A DNA stretch of 59,011 nt from Algibacter sp. (GCF_029245835.1 NZ_JAQWOO010000009.1:1-59011), one strand, 5' to 3'; numbered from the stretch's first letter, positions 18,608-28,069 are shown. Program-made: numbers and translations. The notes: generated by a model from the letters alone, not told the origin.

Positions 18608-20599
18608 ATGAAAAAAAATATTTTCCTTTTATTAGCGTTAATTGTTTTTAGTATTGGTAATTCTCAAATTTTAGAACCTGTAAAATGGAAAACATCTGTT
18701 GAGAAAATTACAGATACTGAATATAATTTGCTTACTCAAGCAACTATTGAATCTGGATGGCATTTGTATTCTCAAGATGTTCCTGAAGATGGTCCTATAC
18801 CTACAACATTTACTTTTGATGATGCCAATGGCGCTTTTAAATTTATTGGTAATACAAGTGAAGAAGACGGGCATATTGTAGATGACCCAGTTTTTCAAAT
18901 GAAAATTAAATTCTTCGATAAATCTGCAGTATTTCTTCAAAGAGTGGAGTTGTTAGGAGATGTTAAATCTGTTGAAGGTACTGTCGAGTTTATGGTGTGT
19001 GATGATACTAGATGTTTACCTCCAACTGAAGTTGCTTTGGTTTTTAATATCAATGGAAATATTGATTCAGAAAACACAAATTCAACAGAAGAGCAATCCA
19101 TAGATAACGAGGCGGTAAACAACATGCTTTACGGAATGACGCCTAAAGATATTACATTGGTATCCGGTAAAATTCAAGAAAAAAAATCGCTTTGGACTAT
19201 TTTTGGATTAGGTTTTTTAGGAGGTTTGTTAGCCCTTTTAACACCCTGTGTGTTTCCAATGATTCCCTTAACAGTTAGCTTTTTTACTAAAAAAAGCGGT
19301 CAAACTAAAACCTCTGGTATTGGAAAAGCACTATTATATGGCTTTTTTATTCTATTAGTTTATTTAATATTGAGCATCCCTTTTCATCTTCTGGATTCAG
19401 TAAATCCAGATATTTTAAATGAGATATCAACCAATGTCTGGTTGAATGTCATTTTCTTTATTGTTTTTGTGTTTTTTGCTTTCTCATTCTTTGGGTATTA
19501 TGAATTAACATTACCTGCAAGTTGGACAAACAGAACAACTCAAGGTGAAAATGCCGGAGGTTTAATTGGAATTTTCTTTATGGCCTTAACCTTAGCCATC
19601 GTTTCGTTTTCATGTACAGGACCCATTTTAGGCTCGCTATTAGCAGGCTCTTTAACCGCTGATGGTGGTGCGTGGCAACTTACTGCTGGTATGGCAGGTT
19701 TTGGGGTGTCTTTAGGCTTACCATTCGCCTTATTTGCCATGTTCCCAAATATGATGAATGCCTTACCTAAATCAGGAGGGTGGCTAAACACAACTAAAGT
19801 TATTTTAGGATTTTTAGAATTAGCTTTGGCTTTTAAATTTCTATCTAATGCCGATTTAGTAAAACATTGGGGACTCTTAAAGATTGAACCTTTCTTAATA
19901 CTTTGGATTATTATTTTTGCAGGTTTAGCATTATACCTATTCGGAAAAATTAAATTCCCACATGATTCTCCAATTAAAAAATTGTCATTTTCAAGAATTG
20001 CTGGAGGTATACTAGTAGCTGCGTTTGCAATATACTTAGTATCAGGTTTCAGAGTAAATAAAGAAACAAACACATTTACGCCTTTAACTTTACTAAGTGG
20101 TTTAGCACCTCCTGTTGGATATAGTTGGTTTTACCCAAGTACTACAACAAATAACCTGAAAACGTTTAAAGATTTAAAAGAAGGTATTGCTTTCGCAAAA
20201 GAAGTAAATAAGCCAATTATGATTGATTTTACAGGTTACGCTTGTGTAAACTGTAGAAAGATGGAAGAACATATCTGGCCATTAGATAAAATTGATAATT
20301 ATTTACGAAATGAATATGTGTTAATTTCCCTGTATGTTGATGATAAAAAAGATTTACCTGAAGCAGAAAAAGTTGAGGTAAATAGAGTGAATGGAGGTAA
20401 ACGATTACTAAAAAATTACGGTCATAAATGGGCTAATTTTCAAACGCAATTTTTCAAATCAAATTCGCAACCTTATTATGTGTTACTAAATTCTGAAGGG
20501 AATCGAGTGTTAACTGAACCTGTAGGATATACTCCTGATGAAAATGAATATGCTCAGTTTTTAGAAAGCGGTTTAGAAGTGTTTAATAAAAGTAAATAA
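18608..20599 (+). CDS. Thiol:disulfide interchange protein DsbD family
   Basis: The start is set at ATG 18608 (MKKNIFLLLALIVFSIGNSQ), which gives a proper signal peptide and 663 residues. The ATG at 18569 would lie inside a likely -7 box (TACATTTG, 18564-18571). All three redox centres of DsbD are visible: an N-terminal periplasmic domain with CDDTRC, a membrane domain with TPCVFPMIPL and FSCTGPILGS plus about eight hydrophobic segments, and a C-terminal thioredoxin-like domain with YACVNCRKMEE. The family passes electrons from cytoplasmic thioredoxin across the inner membrane to periplasmic thiol proteins. The next gene is 39 bases away on the same strand, but its PLP enzyme has no obvious link. 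Confidence 0.9.
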   Translation: MKKNIFLLLALIVFSIGNSQILEPVKWKTSVEKITDTEYNLLTQATIESGWHLYSQDVPEDGPIPTTFTFDDANGAFKFIGNTSEEDGHIVDDPVFQMKIKFFDKSAVFLQRVELLGDVKSVEGTVEFMVCDDTRCLPPTEVALVFNINGNIDSENTNSTEEQSIDNEAVNNMLYGMTPKDITLVSGKIQEKKSLWTIFGLGFLGGLLALLTPCVFPMIPLTVSFFTKKSGQTKTSGIGKALLYGFFILLVYLILSIPFHLLDSVNPDILNEISTNVWLNVIFFIVFVFFAFSFFGYYELTLPASWTNRTTQGENAGGLIGIFFMALTLAIVSFSCTGPILGSLLAGSLTADGGAWQLTAGMAGFGVSLGLPFALFAMFPNMMNALPKSGGWLNTTKVILGFLELALAFKFLSNADLVKHWGLLKIEPFLILWIIIFAGLALYLFGKIKFPHDSPIKKLSFSRIAGGILVAAFAIYLVSGFRVNKETNTFTPLTLLSGLAPPVGYSWFYPSTTTNNLKTFKDLKEGIAFAKEVNKPIMIDFTGYACVNCRKMEEHIWPLDKIDNYLRNEYVLISLYVDDKKDLPEAEKVEVNRVNGGKRLLKNYGHKWANFQTQFFKSNSQPYYVLLNSEGNRVLTEPVGYTPDENEYAQFLESGLEVFNKSK

Positions 20600-20638
20600 T
20601 GATGTTGTAAATATTCATAAATCTCGATTAGTGTTATT

Positions 20639-22129
20639 ATGGATTCAATACTAAAAAAGCCAAAAAACCTTGAAAACTATTTCGAACAGTTTCGAAAGAA
20701 TATAATTGGTATTGATGCGCATTTTTATTCTCCTTACGGAAGAAAAAAGATTATTTATGCAGATTGGACAGCTAGTGGAAGACTATATCGTCCAATTGAA
20801 GAAAAGATATTAAATGAGATAGGACCTTTTGTAGCAAATACCCATACCGAAACTTCTATTACGGGTTCGGTTATGACTTTGGCTTATCACGATGCTAGAG
20901 CTATTATTAAAAACCATGTAAATGCCTCAAAAGATGACGTGCTAATAACGGTTGGTACAGGAATGACAGGTGCAATAAATAAGTTTCAACGTATTTTAGG
21001 GCTTAAACTAAATGAGAATTTAAAAGATAACACAAAAGTTCCTGAAGAAAAAAGACCAATTATTTTTGTATCGCATATGGAGCATCATTCTAATCAAACC
21101 TCATGGTTAGAAACCATTGCTAGGGTAGAAGTTATTCCTTCAAATGAAAACGGTTTACCATGTGTAATTAAGCTAGAAGCACTCATAGAAAAATATAAAG
21201 ATTGTCCTATTAAAATAGCAGCCATTACAGGTTGCTCCAATGTTACAGGCATTAGAACAAATTACCATGAAGTAGCTAAGATTATGCATCAAAACAATGG
21301 ACTTTGTTTTGTTGATTTTGCATGTTCTGCACCTTATATTAATATCGATATGCATCCAGAACATGAACATGAATATTTGGATGCTATTACCTTTTCACCT
21401 CATAAATTTCTAGGAGGACCAGGTTCTTCAGGAGTACTGATTTTTAATAAAAAATTGTATAAGAATTTAGTTCCTGATAATCCAGGAGGAGGAACCGTAA
21501 GCTATACAAACCCTTGGGGTAACCATGATTATATTGACGATATTGAAACTAGAGAAGATGGCGGAACACCAGGATTTCTTCAAGCTATTCGTATTGCGCT
21601 TTCAATTCAGCTTAAAGAAGAAATGGGAGTCCAGAATATTTTAGATAGAGAACATGAATTAAATATGTTAGTTTTTGATAGACTTTCTACTATTGAAAAC
21701 CTTAAAATTTTAGCACCAGAACATCAAGATAGGCTAGGTGTTTTTTCTTTTTATATAGAAGATGTTCATTATAATTTAATTGTAAAACTTTTGAATGATA
21801 GATTTGGAGTACAATCTCGTGGCGGTTGTTCTTGTGCTGGAACTTACGGGCATTATTTATTGCATCTAGACCAATTAACCTCTAAAGCTATTGAAGAAAA
21901 AATACTTGAAGGCTGTTTGATGAAACGACCAGGATGGATTAGAATGTCTATTCATCCAACCATGACTAATGCCGAAATTGAATTTATTTGTATGGCTATT
22001 GATGAGGTTTCAAAGCATTTTAAAACTTGGGGTAAAGATTATGAATATAATGCTATAAAGAATGAGTTTATCTACAAGGGAAACCATGGTATTGAAAAGG
22101 CCATAACTAAAAACTGGTTTAAACTTTAA
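20639..22129 (+). CDS. Aminotransferase class V-fold PLP enzyme (cysteine desulfurase-like)
   Basis: The product has 496 residues, soluble, with no signal peptide. Fold type I PLP features are clear: TGTGMTGAINK (about 106-116), SHMEHHSNQTSWLE (145-158), VDFACSAPY (225-233) and the Schiff-base lysine Lys256 in TFSPHKFLGGPGSSGVLIF. A cysteine-bearing loop RGGCSCAGTYGH sits where cysteine desulfurases carry their active-site Cys. At 496 residues it is longer than IscS/SufS (about 400), and a C-terminal block (PGWIRMSIHPTMTNAEIEF) follows. It is likely to act on a sulfur or selenium amino acid, but the true substrate is unknown. The stop lies inside a hairpin shared with the convergent gene. Confidence 0.78.
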   Translation: MDSILKKPKNLENYFEQFRKNIIGIDAHFYSPYGRKKIIYADWTASGRLYRPIEEKILNEIGPFVANTHTETSITGSVMTLAYHDARAIIKNHVNASKDDVLITVGTGMTGAINKFQRILGLKLNENLKDNTKVPEEKRPIIFVSHMEHHSNQTSWLETIARVEVIPSNENGLPCVIKLEALIEKYKDCPIKIAAITGCSNVTGIRTNYHEVAKIMHQNNGLCFVDFACSAPYINIDMHPEHEHEYLDAITFSPHKFLGGPGSSGVLIFNKKLYKNLVPDNPGGGTVSYTNPWGNHDYIDDIETREDGGTPGFLQAIRIALSIQLKEEMGVQNILDREHELNMLVFDRLSTIENLKILAPEHQDRLGVFSFYIEDVHYNLIVKLLNDRFGVQSRGGCSCAGTYGHYLLHLDQLTSKAIEEKILEGCLMKRPGWIRMSIHPTMTNAEIEFICMAIDEVSKHFKTWGKDYEYNAIKNEFIYKGNHGIEKAITKNWFKL

Positions 22130-22157
22130 AGATTAAACCAGTTTGAAAATATTTTTT
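22112..22157. terminator. Shared bidirectional terminator hairpin
   Basis: An 11-pair perfect stem AACTGGTTTAA/TTAAACCAGTT at 22112-22122 and 22133-22143 overlaps the last codons of the PLP-enzyme gene. On the minus strand it is followed at once by five T, which suits the glutaminyl cyclotransferase gene. On the plus strand the T run (22152-22157) is eight bases away. Confidence 0.7.
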
Positions 22158-22165
22158 AAAGATGC

Positions 22166-23200
22166 TTATTTTTCAAGTATCTCTACTTCAAACAATTTAT
22201 CCCAACGTTTTCCGGTTACAAAAATAGTTTTCGTGTTTGGGTTATAAGCAATACCGTTTAAAACATCTAAACCTTCATGTTGAGTCACCAATTTCTTTAA
22301 AGGTTTAAAATCTACAACACCAACTACAGCGCCATTTTTGGGATTAATTATTGCAACGCCATCTTTTTGGTAGCGATTAGCATATATTTTCCCATCAATC
22401 CATTCCATTTCATTTATACCAACTATTTTCCCTTTGTTAGTATATACTTGGATGAATTCTTCCTCCACTAGGGACTCAGAATTTAGTAACCATATTTTTT
22501 CAGTTCCATCACTCTTGTAAATGGTGTTGTTATAGTTACATAAACCCCAACCTTCTTTACTATTGCCGTATCTAAAGCTATTTATTTTTTCAAACGTATT
22601 CACATCATAAACAAAACCAGTTCCTTTTTGCCAGGTTAGTTGGTATACTTTATCATTTAAAATTGTGAGACCTTCACCAAAATATTCATCAGCTAAATTT
22701 ATGTTTTTAAGCACTTTACCTGTTTTATAATCTAACTTTCTAAGCTTCGATTCTTTAAGCTGCCCGGTACTTTCGTAAAGGGTATCATTATGAAATTCTA
22801 ATCCTTGCGTGTAAGATGTAATATCGTGTGGATACTCATTAATTATATTATAAGTATATACTTTAGGTAATTCACTGTTTAAAATAGTAACGGTAGATGT
22901 TGTGGTTTGTTTTTCACCATTGAAATATACGGTTGCTTCAATAGTTTGCTTTCCTAATTTGAAGTTTTTTAAAATTGAATTTTTATTAATTTTATTGCCA
23001 CTTAACCGATATGAAACAGAATCAATAGTATAATTTTTCTTGTTTTCTAAAGATAGTTGTAAAGTTTCGCTATTTGAGATATTACCTTTATTGGCATTTG
23101 TTTTAATGGCGAAATCCTTTTTTTTCTGACCAGAATTTGAGCCACAGGAAACTAATACTATACCTAAAAATATGATTGTGAGATATTTGAATATATTCAT
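22166..23200 (-). CDS. Glutaminyl-peptide cyclotransferase (plant/bacterial QC type), lipoprotein
   Basis: The product has 344 residues. A lipoprotein signal (hydrophobic 8-18, lipobox LVSC, Cys19) anchors it to a membrane facing the periplasm. An Ig-like segment of about 75 residues follows. A five-bladed beta-propeller of the glutamine cyclotransferase family starts near 115, with YPHDITSYTQGLEF, YESTGQLKESKLRKLDYKTGKVL, YFGEGLTILNDKVYQLTWQ and EGWGLCNYNNTIYKSDGT. The enzyme turns an N-terminal Gln of a peptide into pyroglutamate. In Bacteroidetes such periplasmic enzymes suit the many exported proteins whose signal peptides are cut before Gln, as several in this window are. It is divergent from the SRP RNA gene. 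Confidence 0.88.
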   Translation of the reverse strand: MNIFKYLTIIFLGIVLVSCGSNSGQKKKDFAIKTNANKGNISNSETLQLSLENKKNYTIDSVSYRLSGNKINKNSILKNFKLGKQTIEATVYFNGEKQTTTSTVTILNSELPKVYTYNIINEYPHDITSYTQGLEFHNDTLYESTGQLKESKLRKLDYKTGKVLKNINLADEYFGEGLTILNDKVYQLTWQKGTGFVYDVNTFEKINSFRYGNSKEGWGLCNYNNTIYKSDGTEKIWLLNSESLVEEEFIQVYTNKGKIVGINEMEWIDGKIYANRYQKDGVAIINPKNGAVVGVVDFKPLKKLVTQHEGLDVLNGIAYNPNTKTIFVTGKRWDKLFEVEILEK

Positions 23201-23254
23201 CTTAAATTTATAATTTACAGCAAGATATTTATTTAAAATCAGTTTAAAAAATCA

Positions 23255-23284
23255 TTGTGAAAATTTTAAAAGGTTGTATCTTTG
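23255..23284 (+). promoter_or_regulatory. Promoter of SRP RNA gene
   Basis: TTG at 23255-23257, a spacer of exactly 19 bases and TATCTTTG at 23277-23284 give an excellent match to the Bacteroidetes consensus. The RNA stem starts at 23290, the distance expected for the first transcribed base. Confidence 0.85.
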
Positions 23285-23289
23285 CAATC

Positions 23290-23390
23290 GGCAAGTCCTA
23301 CACAACCAGCTCCTGTTGAATCCTCCAGGTCGGGAACGAAGCAAAGGTAAATGGTCGTAGCGGTGTGATGTAGGTAGCTTGCCTTTTTTT
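23290..23390 (+). ncRNA. ffs: Small signal recognition particle RNA (4.5S type)
   Basis: The sequence folds as one long hairpin: GGCAAG and TCCTACA near 23290-23302 pair with TGTAGG and CTTGCC at 23369-23383. The apical part holds the universally conserved SRP core, CCAGGTCGGGAACGAAGCA (compare GGTCCGGAAGGAAGCA in Escherichia coli), which binds the M domain of Ffh. Seven T directly follow the closing stem, acting as terminator. The ~100-nt size is that of the Bacteroidetes small SRP RNA without an Alu domain. With Ffh it targets nascent membrane proteins to the translocon. A 78-codon minus-strand ORF across it is spurious. Confidence 0.93.
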
Positions 23391-23592
23391 GTACCCAAAA
23401 TTTAGATTTTGAAAGCTGAGTGCATCAAAATATTTGATTTTGGACATCCCAACGAAGCTTGGGGTCTCTGTTAGAAACTTAAATCTTGAAAGCTTTGGCG
23501 CATCAAGATTTTTTAGTTTATTGTATAGTCCCACTTAGGTGGGAATCTCTTGATTATTATTGTATTTTTAAAGAATTAAATTTCTAATTTTT
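23391..23592. repeat. Cluster of small palindromic repeats behind the SRP RNA gene
   Basis: Two palindromes, CCCAA-CGAAGC-TTGGG (23448-23463) and TCCCAC-TTAG-GTGGGA (23529-23544), are each followed by a TCTC word. Between them the phrase TTGAAAGCT..GCATCAA appears twice (about 23408-23428 and 23486-23506). This looks like two copies of one short repeat of about 80 bases. No coding potential is credible. Confidence 0.55.
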
Positions 23593-24396
23593 ATGTCTAA
23601 AGTTGTTTTAATAACCGGTGGTTCCTCAGGAATTGGAAAGTCTATTGGTGAGTTTTTATCAGAAAAAGGACTCATAGTTTATGGTACGAGTAGAACTCCT
23701 GAAAAGTATAAAGCAAGTAAGTTTCCCATTTTATCTTTGGATGTAAAAGATGAAGCTACAATTTATGAAACCGTAAAAACGATTATTGATAATGAGGGCA
23801 AGTTAGATGTTGTTATAAATAATGCAGGAGCTGGAATTACAGGGCCTATTGAGGAAATTCCAAACGAAGAAATAAAAAACAATTTTGAAACTAATTTTTT
23901 CGGACCAATACATGTTATTAAAGCGGTATTGCCTCAAATGCGAAAACAACATTCTGGATTAATTATAAATGTAACTTCAATTGCTGGTTATATGGGATTG
24001 CCTTATCGAGGGGTTTATAGTGCAAGTAAAGGCGCTTTAGAGCTATTAACAGAGGCTTTTAGAATGGAAATTAAAGACTTTAACATAAAAATGACAAACG
24101 TTGCACCTGGGGATTTTGCAACCAATATTGCAGCGGGTAGATATCATGCGCCATTACTTGATAACTCACCATATAAAAAACCTTATGGAGATACTTTGGA
24201 TTTAATGAATACGCATGTTGATAATGGTAGTAATCCTAACATGATGGCTACAGCGGTTTTTAAAATTATAAATACACCAAATCCGAAAGCGCACTATAAA
24301 GTAGGGGAGTTTATGCAGAAATTTTCTATTGTTTTAAAACGAATTTTGCCAGATAAAGTTTACGAGAAAATATTGATGAAGCATTATAAGTTATAA
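23593..24396 (+). CDS. Short-chain dehydrogenase/reductase (SDR)
   Basis: The product has 267 residues, a classical SDR. The cofactor motif TGGSSGIG is at 8-15 and NNAGAG at 76-81. The catalytic Ser is in VTSIAGYMG, and YSASKGALE carries the Tyr and Lys. The residue after strand 2 region (GTSRTPEKY) has an Arg, usual for NADP(H) preference. The substrate is not predictable; the C-terminus (KFSIVLKRILPDKVYEKILMKHYKL) is basic and amphipathic, as in SDRs acting on lipophilic substrates. It stands alone between SRP RNA and a convergent lipoprotein gene. A weak stem CCAATTA/TAATTGG (24399-24427) lies behind it. Confidence 0.88.
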   Translation: MSKVVLITGGSSGIGKSIGEFLSEKGLIVYGTSRTPEKYKASKFPILSLDVKDEATIYETVKTIIDNEGKLDVVINNAGAGITGPIEEIPNEEIKNNFETNFFGPIHVIKAVLPQMRKQHSGLIINVTSIAGYMGLPYRGVYSASKGALELLTEAFRMEIKDFNIKMTNVAPGDFATNIAAGRYHAPLLDNSPYKKPYGDTLDLMNTHVDNGSNPNMMATAVFKIINTPNPKAHYKVGEFMQKFSIVLKRILPDKVYEKILMKHYKL

Positions 24397-24431
24397 TGCC
24401 AATTATTATTATCAAATGGTAATTGGTAGAA

Positions 24432-25853
24432 TTATCTATTTATTAATCCAAGTAGTTGTTCTTCTAAATGAATTGAAAAAATATTAGTATTACTGTTTGT
24501 AATCTTTTTATTCTTATCAATTAGTAGCGTTTTTGTCATGGGATAAACGGCCAATATCTCTAAAGCTTCATTAGGGTTGTTAAGTTTAAATTCGCTAGTA
24601 TTAATAAAACCATGACTTTCTAGAAGTTTTTTAGATTGCTCTAAACTATATTCATCTATATTAATAGCAATAAATTTTACTTCAGGATATTTAACTTTTA
24701 GTTCTTTTAGTTTATAATGACTTTCCTTAAAATGTTCAAAATATTTATGGGACCAGAAGCTTAAAACAGTTGGAGAGTCTATTAGCGTATTAATTTTAAT
24801 AACGTCTTCATTATAATTTACAACCTTAATCTCTGGAAACTTCAAGCCTTCTTTTAAGTGATTAATAGAATTTGTGTAATGCGACATCATCTTCTTACCT
24901 TTCTCGTTACTACTTTTACTTAGGTAAGATTTTAAAAGTGTATTATTATGTTCTTCATTTTTACTTTTAGATAAATAACCCATTGCAAAATGATATAATA
25001 AATCATCTTTTATTGATGTATTTCCAATCAAGCTGTCTACAATTTTTAGTCTGTCTAAATTATAGCACAATGATTTTCTATCAAAACACGCATTATTCTC
25101 GTGTATGTCATGTCTCTTAAGTGATAAATTACTTAGGTTATACCTCAAAAACTTATTGTATATGTGATGTCCATTCAAAAACTCATCATCATAATTAATA
25201 TCTTTTCTGTAATCATAAAAGTCATTAGGTAATGCATTTAAAATGGCCGCTTTATTTTTTCCATAATGCACAAAAGGGTAGACCTCTTTACTTGAATAAT
25301 ATGAGTAATCAATATTAGCTTTTGCTATTTTTAAGAATAATGGAGACGGGTTGTATTTGTTAGTAAAATGCTCTAATGCTTTTAATTTATAAGCTTTTAA
25401 TGAGTCTACTCGTTTTTGAAAGGTAATACCATCAAGTTGACAGAGCTCAATAATATATTTTTCTTCTTGCTCGTTTTTTAAAAACTCATTGATAAAATAA
25501 TTATTTTTTTTATTGCCTTTACCACTGTAAACTAAAGATTCATCAAAATCTAAAGTGTTTAGCCTAAATAGTAAACTATCTTCAGGTTCTAATAGGATTA
25601 ATTGAAATTCACCACCGTGCCTTATGGTGTATAGACCTTTGTTTAATTTATCAACTTTATATAAAAACCTATTTCTACCATCTAGCTTAACCGTGTCAAT
25701 AATGGTCTTGTTTTTTGATAAAACAATGTGCTTTGTATTTGGGTTTATTATCTCACCACCTAAATAGGCATAGTCAAGAGCAGTCTCGTTACCGTCTTTT
25801 TTACAACTAATTAAAGTTAAAAGAATACATGTAATTGTAAAGTATAACTTCAT
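24432..25853 (-). CDS. Thioredoxin-fold lipoprotein lacking the CxxC active site
   Basis: The start is set at ATG 25853 (MKLYFTITCILLTLISCKK), which gives a textbook lipoprotein signal with lipobox LISC and a product of 473 residues. An upstream ATG at 25883 would only add ten polar residues. An N-terminal beta domain (about 25-110, like DUF4369 of TlpA-type proteins) is followed by a helical middle (110-330). A C-terminal thioredoxin/TlpA-like domain has KFPEIKVVNYN, TVLSFWSHKYFEHFKES and KVKYPEVKFIAINIDE. Where active TlpA proteins have WxxWCxPC, this one has WSHKYFEH, so it cannot do disulfide exchange by the usual chemistry. It is more likely a structural or binding protein on a periplasmic membrane face. 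Confidence 0.78.
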   Translation of the reverse strand: MKLYFTITCILLTLISCKKDGNETALDYAYLGGEIINPNTKHIVLSKNKTIIDTVKLDGRNRFLYKVDKLNKGLYTIRHGGEFQLILLEPEDSLLFRLNTLDFDESLVYSGKGNKKNNYFINEFLKNEQEEKYIIELCQLDGITFQKRVDSLKAYKLKALEHFTNKYNPSPLFLKIAKANIDYSYYSSKEVYPFVHYGKNKAAILNALPNDFYDYRKDINYDDEFLNGHHIYNKFLRYNLSNLSLKRHDIHENNACFDRKSLCYNLDRLKIVDSLIGNTSIKDDLLYHFAMGYLSKSKNEEHNNTLLKSYLSKSSNEKGKKMMSHYTNSINHLKEGLKFPEIKVVNYNEDVIKINTLIDSPTVLSFWSHKYFEHFKESHYKLKELKVKYPEVKFIAINIDEYSLEQSKKLLESHGFINTSEFKLNNPNEALEILAVYPMTKTLLIDKNKKITNSNTNIFSIHLEEQLLGLINR

Positions 25854-26206
25854 AAATTCTTCCTGAGTGATTTGTACTAACAAAAATATAGCTTGTAACT
25901 ATAAAGTGCTGTTAATGCGTTGTTAAATATTTTACTAAACACATAGGTCATTAAAAGCTTTAAAAACTTAAATATAGCCTTAGTTTAAACTCATATTTTT
26001 ACCGTAGAAATATTATTTGCCATTAATACCCGAATAATACTGCAAATAGCTAAAAATATAGTCAGCACGAATAAAATGTATATTGTTTTTTTTTAAATAA
26101 TAGTCTACTTTTTCTTGACGCATGACGTTACTTTAAAATTAGAGCAACTAAGTTTTCGTCTAACCAAAGGAATTTTTTACTTTTGCAAAAAATTAAACAA
26201 ACCCTT
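25854..26206. other. Divergent intergenic region
   Basis: About 350 AT-rich bases between the divergent lipoprotein and ABC-F genes. The only clear signal is the -7 box TACTTTTG at 26178-26185 for the ABC-F gene; no good -33 TTG stands at the right distance. No tRNA, hairpin array or ORF is seen. Confidence 0.45.
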
Positions 26207-27832
26207 ATGTTATCAGTATCAAATCTTTCTGTTCAGTTTGGTAAACGTGTGCTTTTTGATGAAGTAAATACCAGTTTTAATAATGGTAATTGTTATGGCA
26301 TCATTGGAGCTAATGGATCTGGAAAATCTACATTTTTAAAGATTATTTCAGGGAAACAAGAACCAACGTCTGGTCATGTGTCTTTAGAGTCTGGTAAACG
26401 TATGTCTGTTCTAGAACAAGATCATAATTTATACGATGCACACACCGTTTTAGAAACGATTTTGATGGGTAATAAACCACTATTTAAGATTAAGTCTGAA
26501 ATTGATGCACTATATGCCGATTATTCAGATGAAAATGCAGAGAAAATTGGGGAGCTTCAAGTTAAATTTGAAGAGATGGATGGTTGGAATGCAGATAGTA
26601 ATGCGGCTTCCATGTTATCAAATTTAGGTATTAAGGAAGAGTTTCATTATACATTGATGGCAGATTTGGATGGAAAACAAAAAGTGCGTGTGTTATTGGC
26701 GCAGGCTTTATTTGGTAGCCCAGATGTATTGATTATGGATGAGCCTACCAATGATTTAGATTATGAAACTATCTCATGGTTGGAAAACTTTTTAGCAAAC
26801 TATGATAACTGCGTGATTGTAGTATCTCACGATAGACACTTTTTAGACGCCGTTTGCACACACATTTCTGATATTGATTTTGGAAAAATAAATCACTTTT
26901 CTGGTAACTATACGTTTTGGTACGAGTCCTCGCAATTGGCAGCAAGACAACATGCGCAACAGAACAAAAAGGCAGAAGACAAGAAAAAGGAATTAGAAGA
27001 ATTTATTCGTCGTTTTTCTGCTAACGTTGCAAAAAGTAAGCAAGCAACCAGTAGAAAGAAAATGATTGAAAAACTTAATATTGGTGATATTAGGCGGACA
27101 AGTCGTCGTTATCCAGCTATTATTTTTGAACGCGAAAGAGAAGCAGGAGATCAAATTTTAAATATTGAAGGCTTATCAGCTTCAACAGAAGGAGAAACCT
27201 TATTTAAAAACATTGATTTAAACCTAGCAAAAGGAGATAAAGTTGTTGTGTTTTCTAGAGATTCTAGAGCTACAACAGCATTCTATCAAATATTGAATAA
27301 TAAAGAAAAAGCTGATTCTGGTAAATTTATGTGGGGTGTAACAACAACACAATCGTATTTGCCTCTTGATAATAGTGAGTTTTTTGATAATGAGTTAACG
27401 CTGATTGATTGGTTACGCCAATGGGCAACTACAGAAGAAGAACGTGAGGAAGTTAATATTCGTGGTTTTTTAGGTAAAATGATTTTTAGTGGTGAAGAGG
27501 CTTTTAAAAAATCTTCAGTATTATCAGGAGGTGAAAAAGTGAGGTGTATGTTATCAAGAATGATGATGATGAGAGCCAACGTACTTCAATTAGATGAACC
27601 AACCAATCATTTAGATTTGGAGAGTATTACAGCATTTAATAACTCCCTAAAAAACTTTAAGGGTACCATTTTATTTACAACACATGATCATGAATTTGCA
27701 CAAACTGTAGCTAATAGAGTTGTAGAATTAACTCCAAACGGCGTTATAGATCGTTACACAACGTTCGATGAATATATGCAGGATAAAAAGATTAAGGATT
27801 TACGCGATAAAATGTACGCAGTAAATGTTTAA
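26207..27832 (+). CDS. ABC-F family ATP-binding protein (ribosome-associated type)
   Basis: The start is set at ATG 26207 (MLSVSNLSVQFGKRVLF). An ATG at 26183 would lie inside the likely -7 box. The product has 541 residues with two ABC domains in tandem and no membrane segments. Domain 1 has Walker A GANGSGKS and Walker B VLIMDEPTNDLD. Its signature position reads MADLDGKQKVRVLLAQAL instead of LSGGQ. A charged linker (about 245-310, with KKAEDKKKELEEF) follows. Domain 2 has a degenerate P-loop (VVFSRDSRATTAF), a good LSGGEK signature and a Walker B LQLDEPTNHLD. ABC-F proteins act on the ribosome in translation or rescue. The divergent P-loop of domain 2 resembles the YbiT-like branch; this is a recollection. 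Confidence 0.85.
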   Translation: MLSVSNLSVQFGKRVLFDEVNTSFNNGNCYGIIGANGSGKSTFLKIISGKQEPTSGHVSLESGKRMSVLEQDHNLYDAHTVLETILMGNKPLFKIKSEIDALYADYSDENAEKIGELQVKFEEMDGWNADSNAASMLSNLGIKEEFHYTLMADLDGKQKVRVLLAQALFGSPDVLIMDEPTNDLDYETISWLENFLANYDNCVIVVSHDRHFLDAVCTHISDIDFGKINHFSGNYTFWYESSQLAARQHAQQNKKAEDKKKELEEFIRRFSANVAKSKQATSRKKMIEKLNIGDIRRTSRRYPAIIFEREREAGDQILNIEGLSASTEGETLFKNIDLNLAKGDKVVVFSRDSRATTAFYQILNNKEKADSGKFMWGVTTTQSYLPLDNSEFFDNELTLIDWLRQWATTEEEREEVNIRGFLGKMIFSGEEAFKKSSVLSGGEKVRCMLSRMMMMRANVLQLDEPTNHLDLESITAFNNSLKNFKGTILFTTHDHEFAQTVANRVVELTPNGVIDRYTTFDEYMQDKKIKDLRDKMYAVNV

Positions 27833-28069
27833 TTAATTTTGTGAATTAGATGTGATAGCTTCTATGGCAATGCGTGCTTTATCAAGTTCGTCTTTATGGA
27901 CAGAGACTTGTTTGAGTGGTGCATTAGAAGCTCCAAAAATAGGGGATAGTCCCGAATCTGTTTCATCCTTTATAACCGGAATGATATCATGTTTTTCTAA
28001 TTCAGAAATAATTTTTTGTACTACCAATAAATCACCTGTAAAAATTTCTATATAGTTAGAATCAGACAT
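27833..28069 (-). CDS. DUF2007 small protein, copy 1
   Basis: The product has 78 residues, a single DUF2007 domain (also called putative prokaryotic signal transducing protein). It shows the pattern YIEIFTGDLLVVQKIISELEKHDI, then IKDETDSG and VSVHKDELDKARIAIEAI. It forms a small ferredoxin-like alpha/beta fold; its function is unknown. It ends directly against the convergent ABC-F gene with no spacer. A paralogue lies 158 bases upstream on the same strand, matching in length and in the words IKDE and VHKDEL. Confidence 0.8.
   Translation of the reverse strand: MSDSNYIEIFTGDLLVVQKIISELEKHDIIPVIKDETDSGLSPIFGASNAPLKQVSVHKDELDKARIAIEAITSNSQN

Noticed and set aside
19540-20073. 177-codon minus-strand ORF inside dsbD
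   Set aside because: It is a shadow of the membrane-domain codons; composition is not protein-like and the plus-strand gene has all DsbD motifs.
23298-23534. 78-codon minus-strand ORF
   Set aside because: It is antisense to the SRP RNA gene, whose conserved core, promoter and terminator are clear, and the rest of it crosses palindromic repeats.
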